Part shown: positions 43,000 through 58,500 of the stretch, one piece after another
Position numbering within the stretch: position 1 is the first letter of the stretch
Layout of the letters: each line of letters opens with the position of its first letter
Assembly (NCBI GenBank): GCA_903813345.2
Contig: CAIIXF020000006.1
Span: 21,151,936-21,215,935, forward strand
Direction of reading: 5' to 3'
Origin: Owenia fusiformis
Taxonomy: Eukaryota; Annelida; Polychaeta; Sabellida; Oweniidae
Length of the DNA stretch: 64,000 nt
Notes under the pieces: generated by a model
Databases searched by the model: none
Seen by the model: the letters and a program-made list of their open reading frames with translations, nothing else
What the model was told of the DNA's origin: nothing
Position numbers and translations under genes: made by a program

Positions 43000-45900
43000 A
43001 CCTCATTACTTTTTAACACCATTGTGAAGACTGAACAAAGGAAAAATTATTTAGATAATAAAATGTCATATTATATGTGCCACTTAAATGCTTTAGCATG
43101 GCAAATCCAATTCTAAATATGCACCAATTTCCTCCTTTGTCAATCATGCAGTTTAGCTGCAAAAATAGACTCACTCTTACACTCTTGCCCATAACATCCA
43201 CTGATACCACAATTGAGGAGTCGCATCCTACTACTAGCAATAGAGACTGCGAGATATTCACATATATATATTATTTATATTTGAATGCAAGGCCTATAAA
43301 ATGAGACTCGTAAACTATTTGATCTGTATTTTAAATATGAGAAAGAATCACATATATAAGATTAATAATTAAATGGTTTATGTGTCACATAAGCCTAGTT
43401 AGGGCCGTCTATTTTGTTCAATAGGATGACACTTTAATAAAGTAAGAAGAATAAAAAATACATATCATGATAAAATGAACATCCAGAAGTAAAGTGGGAC
43501 CTTCATACGGTAAGGTAGTAAACTGGTAAAGATAAAATCGAGATTGAGTAAAACAATTTTAAAGTTTAATATGGTGACCACTTTAAAATGGCTGGAATCT
43601 TTAGGGAAAATCTAAATTCAGTCCGACCCCCAGGGGTCATGTATGGAATGGGTCAAGAAAAATGATTTTTTAAATGATCGGGATTTTAAAGTAGATATCT
43701 AAATTTTTATTTTTGAGTAGTCCACATTCATTTACATCATTTTTCTTTGTTGCACATTAAATCTAGAATGGCCACTTTATATGAGAATTTTAAATAATGA
43801 TCTCTTACGTATGGCTTTATTTTACTGAAATATATTTACATTTCAGATTTATAAATTATTTGTTAGTTTGTTGGGATTTGCTACTCTGTTGGGCTGTCAT
43901 TTTCTTGTTTCTGTATTTTAAGAGCAGTATCTATTGGTATCTCTCTTATACTAATATTGTTTGCTCCATCCTACCCTGCTGGGAATTATAATATGTTTCA
44001 TGACTTCCTAATTTAGAATTTGGATGAAAGCGTTTATACTTGGAACTACCCTAGGTTTTTTGCAGTGTACATTTTGAAGAAAGAGTTAACAGGTTTTTCC
44101 ACTCTCAGTGCAAGATTCAGCAAATGGTCTCTGTATCTATTTCTGTTAGGTGACCTCGAATGAACCTATTTCCTTGATCTGCAGAATATATGTTTCTGTC
44201 TGTCTTGCTTGCTGCATTGAAAAGTCAGTAATTTAATCAGGAGGCCTTTCCATTTAAAACATAACCCATTTATTATTGTAGTCTAGCAGTCTAGTTTTTT
44301 CCCACTAGTTATGTGTTCTTGAACATGTTTCATTGAAGTTTTAGCTCTAAAATGTGTTGCAGATTTTGTACAGTAGCTAAATGAAATGCATCTTCTAGAA
44401 TAGCTAAAAAGCTATATATGTGGTAATTAATCTGGATTGTATAACTGCCACATTTCATTTTGTTAATTCGTTGAATTCTTCTTACATTTCTTTCAGTTTT
44501 TTATTTGCCTAAAATTAGGCAACATACAAACCAAAAGCTAAAATAACTACTTATACATTTCCCCTGTTTTATTTCATACTTTCCATTTAAAATATGCTTG
44601 CCAGCTATGCTAGAACAACCAATTATTCTTAACTATCAGTGCTCTTCTACCTTCAGTGATGTCATAGCAATAATTACAGCTGTTGTTAAATTTTTCATTT
44701 TCCTGAAAGTAGCAAATTAGGGGATGGACCATAAGAACTTTGTTAAACTATATTGGCCACACCCAGTAATAGAGTGTTATGGATATCAGATAGATATTCT
44801 GTATTGTAATTTTAAGCTCACATTACTGATCTATTGTTTATTTTCAAAATTACAATTTAAACAAAATTTTATAAATCACACACATCATACGATTCAAACT
44901 GTTGAGTTTACCAAATGTATTATATAATTCTTCAGTTAAGTTCAAAGTGTACAAATAAAGCATAATAAATTTAAACACTCAATATTAGACTTAAAACATG
45001 AACACATCAATAAATGAACTCTTGTTAATTCATTCTGGAAACCTTTTATTAAATATTGTATTGCCCAACCTAAAGTTTAAAAGTTCTAAAATTAATCATA
45101 CAAAACAATACAAATATGTAAGCACAAGTGCTAAAAGAATAAATAGTATTACAAACAGTTAAACCAAAAATGAAATGTTTAAGAGTATAACCAGCCGGTA
45201 TCCCAAACAGGGATCTGATGTATCAAGAAACAATGTCTATTACTCAGCACTGGCAGATCCAGGGGGAGGGACCCAAAAATTTTAATAGCCCAAAAATCAT
45301 GTTGAGCTCAAAAATGGGCCTTTTGGGGCCTCAAAATACTATAGCGTATCTAAAATAAACATATTAAACAGTTTTTTTAATAAAAATATCAGTATATGTC
45401 GAATTGCAATAGTCTTATTCGCGTTAGGAAATTACTGGTCATTAACATAAATATTTCCCACGATAAAATGGACAATTTTCTATTGGTCCGCAAAACACAA
45501 CGTCATAGGCATTATCCCGACCCAACATTAGTACATAGTCGCCCGGACAGAATTGTTCAATGTATAATAATATTCTATAATCCAGACAATAATTAGAAAA
45601 GTAGATGGATATTCAATTTCCTTCGATTATTTTTTCTATGGCGTCTGAGCAAGTTCCGGGAACTGAGCAACTTCCGGGAAATCTGTGTTGTCACTTGAAT
45701 TTTAAACTTAGGGTTTTGACGATTCTGGTGAATATATTTTTTAAAAACTTGTCAAATGTCTTTATAATGATCATATCTATCGTATGTGCAAATATAATTC
45801 ATGATAAACCTCTAATAAAGTCACAATGCGTCATCGAAAAACACAGCCAATGTTATTCCAATGGGAAAGTGCCCGGATGTTGAGAAAGTTGTACCACGAA

Positions 45901-46520
45901 ACTGAACTCTCCAACATGGAGATAAGAAATATTTCGCACGTTAAAAGTTAGCGCGTATAGGTATAATTGTTGTTAATTTTGTACTATGATTGGGTTTGCA
46001 TAAGATAAATGCATATTTCTTTATTTTTAAAGGTAATAAGTGGATTTTATGAATACCTAATTATGGTTGTGGTTGTCTGGAAAATTTTATGTGGACCAGG
46101 TTTTAATGCAGCTTATGTTGAGACACATTACATGGCATGGCTTTCTCTCATTACTGTAAGTTTTTTAAACAAACAGAAATGATTAGTAAAATAGCCTATA
46201 GCAGCATTGTGGTCCAGCTGGGTTGTTCTTGCAGACTGGCTTACATTTCCATGGAAACTGATCTGTAGAATAGGCTAAGCTGGCTATCTCAGATATGTTT
46301 TTGTGAAGTTTTTTAGCCTCACAGTTGCATTGGTATTGCTTGAGAGGGAACGCATATGTAGTGTGCACTCAAAAATTACTCCCAGACTATCAAAATGGAG
46401 AATTAGTTTTGAAAACTTACAAAGTGCAACTATTTGGACTGTAACTCCATGTCACAGAATTGTGTTTTGATCTGAACCAGATGTCAAGGTAGCAGAAACA
46501 CACTTAGGCAGTATAATAGG
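43000..46520. other. non-coding upstream of the collagen gene
   Basis: Open frames of 60-90 codons here (for example 45605-45883 plus, with a hydrophobic segment) lack recognisable motifs and are probably chance. The last few hundred bases should contain the collagen promoter, but no clear core element is visible. Confidence 0.4.
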
Positions 46521-46565
46521 ATAATGTATTGTGTTCTAGATAGGACTAGAGTGTATATGAATAGA

Positions 46566-49500
46566 ATGGCAGCAGTTTGGAGGCCGCATACGTGGCAGTC
46601 CATGCTTGCATATTTTATAGTAGTGATATTGATAGGGCAGTGCAGTCATGCAGCAAATGTTCCATTACCTGATGGTAAGTATTGTGGAAGAGTCCTGAAA
46701 ATCACCATGTTCGAAATGTGAATTTTCTTTAGCATGTTTAGATAACTTATTTCATTAGGTTTTGAATTCAACCCAAGGGATTATGTTTATATATTTTTAT
46801 TGTTAATATATCAATTCAATCAATTTTTTGAAACATTAAAATATGTTTATGAATTGCTCTAATTTTGGGATGCTGAAAAAAATCTGAGAATTTCATAAAA
46901 ATCTCAAAAATGGTGCAAATCAAATATGGTCCTAGTTTCTTTCACCTTTTAGCATGTCAGACGCACCATCAAGATCTTTATATAATTTTATAAATTATAT
47001 AAAGTTAACATTGAGTAAAGTTTAGTATGTAGATGAATGGCATTGTGATTTCTTAAAAATGCCATGAAGAGTTTAGTATCAATGTGTGTTTAATAAACAT
47101 AAATTAAATAATCCAAGACGAAGGTGGAACACATTAAATGAATGGTACAAGTAAGGTTTAAAAAGATTTCATGTATACGAAGTAGCATAAAACAAATCAT
47201 TCTCAATTTCTCTAGAATGTTCTCACTAAAGATAGAGACTTGTTGATCATAAATAAGGCAAGAGTCATTAGGATATGCTCAGTAAATCAAACAGCTTATC
47301 ATCATTTACTTTTCAACTCCTCACTTGTCTTTTATCTGAGTAATTTGTAATTGAGAATTGGGTGTAAGTTAAAGATGTCTGCATTGTATGGATCACTAAC
47401 ACAACTCAATGTTATACTCTTATGAATCAATGCCCTGGTGTTATACTCTCGTGAATCAATGCCCTGGTGTTATACTCTCATGAATCAATGCTCTGTTGTT
47501 ATACTCCTATGAATCAATGCTCTGGTGTTATACTCTCATGAATCAATGCCCTGTTGTTATACTCCTATGAATCAGTGCCCTGGTGTAATACTCCTATGAA
47601 TCAGTGCCCTGGTGTAATACTCTTATGAATCAATGCCCTGTTGTTATACTCTTATGAATCAATGCCCTGGTGTTATACTCTTATGAATCAATGCCCTGTT
47701 GTTATACTCCTATGAATCAGTGCCCTGTTGTAATACTCCTATGAATCAGTGCCCTGGTGTAATACTCTTATGAATCAATGCCCTGTTGTTATACTCTTAT
47801 GAATCAATGCCCTGGTGTTATACTCTCATGAATCAATGCCCTGGTGTTATACCCTTATGAATCAATGCCCTGTTGTTATACTCATATGAATCAATGCCCT
47901 GTTGTTATACTCATATGAATCAATGCCCTGGTGTTATACTCTCATGAATCAATGCCCTGTTGTTATACTCTCATGAATCAATGCCCTGTTGTTATACTCC
48001 TATGAATCAATGCCCTGGTATTTTGTAATTCCAATGATGAAGGGCAATATTTAGAAAACAGTATACTTACCCTTTTAAATATGTAAACAGACTCCAAAGG
48101 GAAAAAGATAAAATGTATTTAAAGATACAGAAATGGAATATTGAAAACAGCAGCCAGACATAAGGAAGCACACTCAGTGATCTTCCGTACAATAACAGTG
48201 TCCCCTCCCCTAAATCTTAGTCAAAACTTGTTTTTGCAAATTGAATACACAATCAATGAATATTTATACAATAATTTCTCCCATGTGAAAATGTCAATAT
48301 TTGACGATTTCAAAGTACATTGTTTATGGAAAAAGTTCAGTTACATCCGCATTTTTATCATTAGTGAAGTCCAAAGGCATTGTGATTTTAAGTTAATGTA
48401 TTTACAACAAAACTGATGTTAATTCAATTCATAAATGCTTTATAAGGGTGGTTGTAACTTTTTGACCCCACCCAGTTCAAAAAACTTACAACTCTGATTA
48501 AATGCATGTCACAATAGTACAGATGTAGAACAACAAATATGGCTTTGAATTGGTTGTATATTGTATTAACTATTCCCTTGGTTTTATGGTATGAGATTGT
48601 GATTATGGTACTGGAATGGTGGAGAAGGGGGATACAACATTAGATTGTTATTTGGGATAGTTGGGGTTTGTTTTCCTTTCCCTTTGGCACTCACATTGCA
48701 TACATATTTATGTTTAATGAGAAATCAAAGAACTATGAGAACAAACGTGGTCCCTTATCTATTATTTGAACCTGGAATTCTTAAGATGTAAGATATATGC
48801 ATATGGGTTCAATTAGATCTGACTCAAATGAAGTTGGGAAAACCTTGAATATGTGAAAACCTGTATGTAATTCTATACACATTTTGCAATTGTAAGCAAG
48901 ACATTTGTACAGCACAATTAGGCTTTCAACCTAGCCATTGGCCAGAGTAAATAGATTATTTGTAGTGTTGAGAAGAAAGCTCTTCCAATGATCAACATAC
49001 ACTTTATATACCATTATAATCTTATCTTGTTACCATTACCTTTACAAAGTAGAACATCTATTCTGTCATCACATTTGTAGCTGTTAGATTTATATTTCCT
49101 TTCATTTTTCTTAACTTCATCCTAACATATATAATTAAGATAATATTCAAGCATGTTTTCGATTTCTAGGATTCGGGGAAAAATAATTTGGCATGGGGTG
49201 AAAAGGCATTGGGTGTGTTAGTTATCTTCCATACAGTATTAGACATTGTTTATTTTCACGTTAGATCATGGTATTGGGATATATGGGGTTTGTTTTTCCT
49301 ATTACTGGTATACAGTTAGAGTTTGCTTTTTTTTCAAGGTTCCATTACAACTTTGGTCTTTTCCTTGGGCACCTGTGCTTGGATATTTGAAATCACATAG
49401 AAGTCTTGTTGAGCTAAATCGCAATCAACACAATGTTAAAAAATCAAAATCCCAAATGGAAAAACTAAAACTCTAAAAATTAAGACTTTTTGCCAGTTAT

Positions 49501-52500
49501 CTACAATTCATTATGAATGATCATCTTGCCCTACCAACACACTTGCTGCAATCTGTTTATTCATCTCGAAAGCAAATAGTTCATTTACAATCTCCATTCC
49601 AGATTCTTAAAATAGGCCTACCTAATTATTAACTTCCTGAAAATTGGCATTTTTTATAGTCCCACGATTTTGTTATTATAATATTAAAAAACACTGAACT
49701 ATACATTCCAGGTTTAAAAAACTTCATTGTTTTGAATCTAAACAGATTTAAATTCTTATAAATGACTCCTCCCTCTTCATAAACTAAACTGATAACCTAT
49801 TTATTTATTTCAGTTTTGTACAGGCTGTTACTTTTGCCCACTTCAGTATAATCTGTCCCAGTAGAATTCTGAATAGCATAGAACATTTTGACAAAGTACA
49901 GACTGAAAACTTCAGCTTAAATATAGGCCTAACTTACATCAAATTAACTGAAACAATGAATTTTCTATAAACAACTAATCAATTTGTGTATTCATTGTAA
50001 CCCTCTGACGTTGCCTACATTATATGGCTCAAAGTATTTCCCTGAATGATGTCAGTAATACAGTTTACTTTTAGGGTCAGTTCGTTTCTTTGCATGATGC
50101 ACTATTAATATATCTATTTATATGGTATCCTTGTAACCCTTATCTAGGTACACGAGCTGAGGTCATTTACAGATCGTTAGTAAATATTTCAAGTTCTTTC
50201 AGATAAGTGATTGCAACTAATTTGTTATGAAAGGCATTGAGAACATAAGAAATACTTTAAACTAAATGGGTGAAAACAATGTATAATAGAAAGCTCACCT
50301 TAGTATAATAAATTACACAATGCTTGATAAATAATGTTACAATGCAATGGCTATATGAAGAACGATGTATTTTATTGAAATGTTAAACATATTGAACTAT
50401 TAGAATGTATGTAATTGTAATGTTTAATCCAGACAATCATGAAGATTGAAAATGTACTAAAATAGCACATGTTAAACACCTCTCTGTCACATAAGTTGGT
50501 ATTTTAAAAGTCTGCACTGATCGCAAACTAAAGTTTCTAAAGTTTGCAGATAATAGTCATATGGCAATGTATTGCAATTAAATGTTGGTCATTTGACGCT
50601 CTTATATTCCTTGTGTCCGAACATCGTTTGAGACTGATCTTTGCATCCACAAACTGTTTTATGTCAGGTTTTTGGATTTATTTTATGTTTATCAGGTCAT
50701 TTTGTATTTAGTTTAATCATAATGGTTGCGCTTCCTAGAACTGGTTTCCAAAACCTGCATTTCCCTTCAGGTAAATGTCCAGTGGTGCGTTTTTGATATA
50801 ATACACTGCTTTTCTCACTTAGTATTTTCCCTCATGTTTTCCAAATGTGTACCCTTTTCAACGTCTGATGTTCTAAAGGTTGAGGTCATCTTAACTGATA
50901 ATAATCAATATCAGATGATAGAAATAGAATTGAATATTGTCACTTTTTTAGGATATCGTCCCATCTAAATTAGTCCCAGCTTTACCACATTTCTCAGCAT
51001 ATTTGTTCATGTCAGTGTGAAGAGTTATTTCCTTACATATATTCCAAAATGAAAATCCAAGAACATAAGGAGGGTGTTGTATCTCTATATCCAACATCCA
51101 ATTCTCCACCCAACAATGAATGAAAATGGTGTTTTGATCTTCTATTGCTAATTATTTATAATTGAATTAAACAAATCTAAGTATTTGTATTAATTGTTTA
51201 GCTGTTCAATTACATCTACTTTTGTGCTAATTGGTTCTCCTTTGAGTTGTCTGATAATAATGTTCCCCTTTGAGTTGTCTGATCGGAAATAAATTGTCGT
51301 CTATTAATAGCATTTGAAGACACAAACACTCTAAAAAGTAGAATAGCTGGGAGACATATGTGGAATTGCATTTAGAAAAACAAACACAAACAAAATAAAC
51401 AACAATCGCAATATCTGAGTGCCATATTATATTCAAGCATATATTTCTGTTATGTTAAGGGTTAAGCAACAATTGCGGTTACCTACAAGTTTGCATAGGT
51501 TATGTATGCTTGCTCACATCTGGATGGTACTCAGTGAGAGGGAGAGAAACTATATTCATAGCCATTTCTCAAAACACAGAGGAAATGCCAGGCTAAATAT
51601 AGTTAACTTACAACCTTGATGAAAACTTTCTTGAAAGTGTAATGATTTTGTTTTTCATTATTTGTATTTATCTGCACATTATACAAATTTAGAAGACAGT
51701 ATTACTGGAATTATTATTTTAATACATAGCTTTGTTTGTTTATAGTATTACTTCTAGCCAAAATATGCCATTCAAAAATGTTCCAAATTGAATAATACAA
51801 TTTCTTCATAAACAGTACCACCATTCCCCCTTTCTAGTTAGCATTCTCTCACCTTTTCACTCAAGCACTTACAGTTCAGAAAAGATTTGTAAGATATTAG
51901 GTAAGGTAACTGTGTGTAGATATATCTGCCGTGTTTAGCAACATGTAAAACAGTACTTGTATCTGAGGTCAGCATAACCCACCTTAGGTGGGGAGTTCTA
52001 CAAAGCATGCATTCTCTTAAAGGATAAGCCTTCTTACCCTTTGTCTGTTGATTGAGGTTATGGTTGCTAGTTGATTAACTGTGCTGTTGATGGCAAATCT
52101 ATTGTAATTTGATAGGTTTCAGATATATATGCATTTTCATCAAAAGTTTGTAATGTTGCTTTTCATAATAATGTAATTGTTGATAGATCCAGACTGCAGA
52201 AACTGTAGAAACATTTGATGAAATTTTTGGATAAGTCTAAGTAGTGGCCATAAGCAAGTAACATTTGGTGTGATAAAATTTATCACAGACTATTTCCACG
52301 TTAACATATTTATAATGAGAAAATGTGGGTGCTTGAGTTTGGAAGTAAGACTAATGAGTTCAACTGTTGTGTAGCTGAAATAATGTGTAGATGCCTCTGC
52401 ATGTATTTTTACAATAAATCAATGAAAGACAGATTCCCTAGCTAAAATAAAGCTGTGTGACTTAAAGCTTCAGTTTCACCTGATGAGGCTAAATGTTCTG

Positions 52501-55500
52501 GTATGCAATATAATACAGCAAATGTAAAAAAAATCTGTACATAATCTAACTAGTAAAAAAACACCCACACATAAGTTAAATAAAGGCCAGGAAACACACT
52601 TCTTTAACAGAAAACATTTTTCAAATTTATCTGGCATGTGCTTTGTGTCACCAAAGATTATACTAAAAATAAAGTATTACTCCTCATGGTTCTTCTTATT
52701 TAGGTAAATTAGCAAACAGAAAGTACAGGGGGGGATTCAGAGGTGCATTCTTTCACATCTTATATGTTTGAGGTTTTAATTAATTCTTTACTACTGCAGT
52801 TGGACTTTTATAGAGTAGTGAGACAATAATTAAAATATACAGGGATAATGTCTGGGCAGATTGTTCTTTAACATATTTGTAAAGTTGTATAACAAAAACA
52901 AAATTTGCAATATTTGGATTGTTTCTGATTTTTGGACAAAAACAAAATACTGAAATAAGCCTGTTGAATGGAAAAGTTACACAAAAAATTGACAGTCTGA
53001 TGTAAGAGAAACGAGGGGGAGGGGTGACTGATATGTGTTGGTTTTTGTTGCATACTTTCAACAGGCCTGGATTGTTTTACTTTTTAGTTTCATTTGAGCC
53101 CCTGATATTCTAGTAGTGTAGTCAGTTGTTTTAGTTGGTTCCCTTGCATTCCATTCATTTAAATATTGAAATATATCAAGAGTACAATTGTTATCTCCCT
53201 ACCTAACCATTGCTCTATGAGTTTTGTCTAATTTGAGATGTAATTGAGTACCATGAAAACTATCTGTATAAAGGGGCATTAAACACTACATGTAATCTGG
53301 TATTTCTGTGATCATTAGACAATTTTAAGATGGTAGTGGTTTGATTCTATATGATCTGTTATACTCTTAATCATTCACTTTTCTAATGTAGACCTATCCT
53401 TTTTATTGATTTTTTAATACTTTTTGATTTTTCCTATTAGAGACTCATGCTTACGTATCTATTTCAGGTAGCAAAACACAATGATAAGAAACAAATACAG
53501 GGCAACACAGGAAAATTAAGAAACAAATTCCGCAATTAATAAAAGCATATTAGAACCAATTATTTGAAGGGTAATTAGAAAATGAGAATGTGGTAGCAAA
53601 AACAGCAATGGTTAGCTATAGACATGAACACCTTCTTGTACGTTTACAAACCATAGATTAAGAACACTTTCATGTTCAATTATAATTATCATTCTTAAGT
53701 TATATGGGTGTATTGTTCTTTCTCTTCACAGAGTATAGCTTTTGTTCTTAGTAACTGTTGAGTGGCATGAACCAAGTCATGATACTCTCTAGTATCAATC
53801 TTCATGCATGTCTGTGGTATATGTTGATTTTGGGTATGTTGCAGTACTCCATACCTAGCTAAAGTTTATTTTACATCATAGGTGCTGTAACCTATACACT
53901 ATCAATTCATTCATTTTGTCTACAGTATTTCTGTACCAAAATACTGTCTGTTTTCATTTTTTGATAATTTCCTTTGGGTATACTTCTCTTTCACTTTGGA
54001 AAAATACATTTTTAGTCTTTCTGACTGAAGGTTAAAACACAGGTTAGGATTTGTTAAAACATAGTAAATCTTATATGCAAGGAATGGGCAACCTATGGTT
54101 CTGAACGACTGTGACCTAAAGCCTTGGCAGACATAAATTCCAAGAGTACTGAAACATTAAGAACATACTAGTTTGCTGTATGAAAGATTGCTTTCTTCAG
54201 TGATATAAAACACAGCATTTTACATGCCATTTTACTTTTTATCTTTTTCTGTAGTTTAACTATTTTGCGCTTGGATGATGATAGATTAGAAAAGTATTCT
54301 GGTTGTTGTATACCAGTATACACCAATTTATTTTGTGTTTTTGCAAGTTTTGCTCCTCATGCATATATATATGAATAATGTGTATAAACAAATAATGGTG
54401 TAGTTGGTGTAGTTTCCCATTCCTCATTAACAGTCTCTATGCTTATATATCTCTCTATACTGTATCTATATAATTATTCAGGTAATGCCAATTAGAACAA
54501 AGATTCATGTAAAATACAAGCATTATTGAAACCATCACCCTCATCTTCATGACCTGATTTAGACCTCATGTACAGAGAATTACCACCTAAAGAGAAAAAT
54601 GGGCCCAGTTTGCTAAGGTCAGTGAACAGAAACAATTACCTGAAATTCAATATTTCAGCCCAGAAACGTCTTTAGTACTTTAGACTTGAATCTAACTAAA
54701 GCTTTGGATCTGTACAGTTGTAATTTTCTTTTGATGTTTAAATTGAGGAACTGGAATATATAGTAGACAACACCATGAAAGTAGTTTTGAAAAGTAGAGG
54801 TCCTTATATTTTGATCTAGAGAGGCTCTGTCCCTCAATTTTTGCTCTGGATGATAATGTCAAATGTGCCATTAGTTGTATTGTAATCAGAGAGTTCAAAA
54901 GGGATCAATTCTTATGAAAAGCAACACATGAAAAAATAAAAACAATTTTCAAAAAAGATTTGTTAGCTTTAGTCTTTGATGGATTGCTATCATTGTAACT
55001 GAACATGCAGTTGATAGTATTGAAAATGAAGTGTCAGCAAGATTGGCTAGATCTCTTTAAAGGACCACAAAATTCTAATTAACCCCAAAATAAGTGTTAT
55101 TCCATAATTTGCAACTTACACAATGAATAGACTGAGATATAAGCCATTATTTATGAAAATAACAAAATATTCTATACCTAGTAAGGGGATGCATCAAATG
55201 TTCAAAGGCGGATCGAAAACTAAATAAATCTTGTTAGGGGGAGGGGGTTCAAAGCCATTTCATTTTTGCTATCTGACAAATTTCAACATTTCAATTTTTG
55301 CAATTTTGATTTGGTATGCCTTGGAATGGTTTAAAAATAAAGATTTTACCTAATGCTTTCTTCTTCAAGATCATTCCAATGGATTCTATTCCATCAATAA
55401 TTGTTAAAAGCTGCAAATTACGCAAGAAATTAATAAAAAAAACTAGATCATTTTTAGAAATATTTTCAAATTCTTGAACCAGAAGTAAAGGGTTCTCATT

Positions 55501-58500
55501 TTCAATCGCCAGGGAATCAGTTATTTTATTGTATTGATGGATTTGGTCCAACATGAACACATTTTATGGTAAGTTTAATAAGGATAATTCTTCACATATT
55601 AGAATGATATTGGGTATACAATGAGAGTATATGTATAAAACTATTATAAAGTAACAGGCCTAATGCCTATTACATTTTTTCGCTCTGTGCATAGAATAGC
55701 GTAATGCAGTAGACTCACGTTGGAAAAAATAAAAGTTAAAAAGTCCGCAATCAACTTTCATGTTATTTAGTTTTTGTGGGGAGGGGGGGGGGAGTCAGTA
55801 CTAGATTTATTTAGTTTCCGATCTGACGACTGATCTTGTAAGAAGGTTTATATCCAAGTCTAATAATTGTGTAAGTTACGTCTCATTATGTTGAATTAGA
55901 AATCTTTTATAGTTCTTTTGATGATAATTACAGGTTTTAATTACTTAACTATGTTAATTTGCTGTACTCTGTTAATTTGCCTGTTTTTTAAAAATTATTT
56001 TATGTTTTTATTCAGTTTATTTGCTGAGGTACTTTTAACCATTCTTATTTTCAAATTTAACTTCTAGCCTCATTCTGAGATCAAACACCCATTTTTGATG
56101 GTTAAGGTTTAGAGGTCACCATATTTGAAGTGGGTTGTTTTTAATTTTCCTTTGTGGTCTCTTTGTAGGTGTAACACTGGACAACTTTTGTGTTGTATTT
56201 GAATTTTGAACCTCTGATAAGTGACAGGAACATATTGTCTTACATTTTCCTTTACTTTCATGAGAGGTCTTAGTAAATTTTAATTTTGTGACATTATTAA
56301 CTCCTTCAAACTGTTTCATTAGGTGTTTGGGTTGCTTTTAGTTCTTCAAATATATGGACCATTTTGGTTCCTGATGTAGAATAGATCAGATACAGGTATA
56401 GCTATATGATAACCTCTAGGTTACCCAAGTCATTCAATACCACACAGTCATTGTCATTCTTGATTGATCTATGTTCTGATCTAATGAACCCATACAGTGG
56501 CATTGCATTGTAACCTCAACGGAACTGCCACAGTATGGTGTAAGGTATTTTATTTTTTGTGGATAAAGGCCATTAGCTTTAAGTTTCCACTTAGTTGTGT
56601 GGTGTATCAGTGAACCTCAGCTGATGGCATGGGAACAAAAGTTAACATCATGGCCCTGTATTATAATAACCTGGTTAAGGTTATGCTAACCTGTTGTGTT
56701 GAAACATTTCATTTGTATCACCTGGTTCAAATATCCATGTACATAAGATGGGAAATGGAAAATATACTGTAAATTCTTGGGCATGGTCTGTAAAATTTTG
56801 TAGATCAAATTAGGCACAATCTGACAAGTTGATGTTATTGAGTTAAGATTGTTAGTCTTATGTCATGTATGTTTCAAATATTTTGTAGAACTACATCCAT
56901 CTTATCATTGTCTCAGTTTCTCCTTTTATGATATGGGCAACATGTTGAAAGATTCAAGGTTTTCTTATCAGAGACTTGTTCTATACTATGTAAACACATT
57001 TTACTTCTGAACATTTCAAATCTTTCTTTTAATATGTATAGATTGCATGATATGATGCAAGATTTGTGGCAACTTTTAGAAGTTTTCTAACAAAATCACT
57101 GCCCTATGGTGAGCTGTCAGCAAGTAAACTACAAAGATCTTGCCATAAACCACAAAAAGATTGTCAGAAAAAAGTGTTTGAAAATGAACTGGGAACAGAT
57201 TACGAGCCTAATTGATCTCAATACATCACACAGTCTAGACAGCACTACTAAAATACAGACCAGTTCAAATCACTTGTAATCAGTTTGAAAAGTAACTTTA
57301 TTCACAACTCAAGTGGCATCAGGATATGTAAAATACGATAAAAATTACTAACAATATATAAAAAAGAAAGGAAAAACATGAATATAATATACATATGATA
57401 TATATATAATGTACAAGTAAAAACATTTAATGCTTAGCCATGCAGTGGTAGTGAATTGTGTAATGTTTTAATCTCCCCAGGTATCACTAAAAAGAACAAT
57501 AAGTCCTGCAGTGCTCATTACATGCTCATGTGTTTTCAACAAAAAAAGCTCATTCAAGCGCACTTACACTTACATAATTCTTTTGAAAGACATCACAGTG
57601 CAATTCAACTCCTGTGATGCACTAGCAACAAGCCGGTGTGGTTGACACACGCCAGCAGCTGACAAGGTTGCCTTAGTGTAATTAGCAGTTAAAGTGCGCT
57701 TGGATGAACTGCTTTTGTTGAAAACGTGTGAGCATGTAATTTGCAACGCATGGACTTGTTGTTCTTTTTTGTGATACATAGGGGGAATACGTATTATATA
57801 TTATGCAATGCATTTGCCCGCAGGCAGTTTAAAAAAACGTAGCCCAAATCTGTTTACTTTAAAAAACATATCTTATCATCAGTGTTATTTTTGATAACTT
57901 TATTCACTTATGCAAAATATCATATTTTATAGTTCCAGTTCACTATTAAGTTAACATATGTGTGGATTATGCAAATGTGCATTTACTAAATGATTTAAAT
58001 ACAGTCATATAATGGTGCAAAAGTTTTCATACATGTGTGCCCAGTTTTTGTCCATATTTTGTGCATGTGTTTATGCTGCACACAAACATTTAAAACATAG
58101 AAAGGGTTTCATTCAGTAAGAAGAAACTACTAGACAAGATGACAATTCTGCAACTTAAGTTGTTGCTTTTTGAACAACAGGTTTATTTCATTATAATATT
58201 TCTCATGACATAGTCTTGCGGAAAATTGCCTAATGTCATTTTATGTCCCCTTTGAAATACAATGTTACATATTCATATAAGAAAAGTTAAAAATAAACAA
58301 CTTAAGTAGGCCCAGAATATTTGATTTTTGCTTGAAAAATACTTTTTTAGTTCTGTTTTGCAGTACTGTCAACCCCCAAAGATTTTCTCGTGGGACAGAT
58401 TTTTTAGACCCAGTGCCCAAAATTCGCGGGATTTTGCGGGACATCTACTAAATTCGCGGGATTTCGCGGGACCATTCGAGGGACAAACACCCCAATTGCG

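Noticed and set aside
45605-45883. 92-codon plus frame with a hydrophobic segment near the collagen gene
   Set aside because: No homology recognised, no splice or promoter support; probably chance.
47405-48020. CRISPR-like regular array
   Set aside because: Units are contiguous 29-bp copies without unique spacers, in an animal intron: a minisatellite.
57490-57770. microRNA precursor
   Set aside because: Arms of about 80 bp and a 120-bp loop are too large for a typical animal pre-miRNA.
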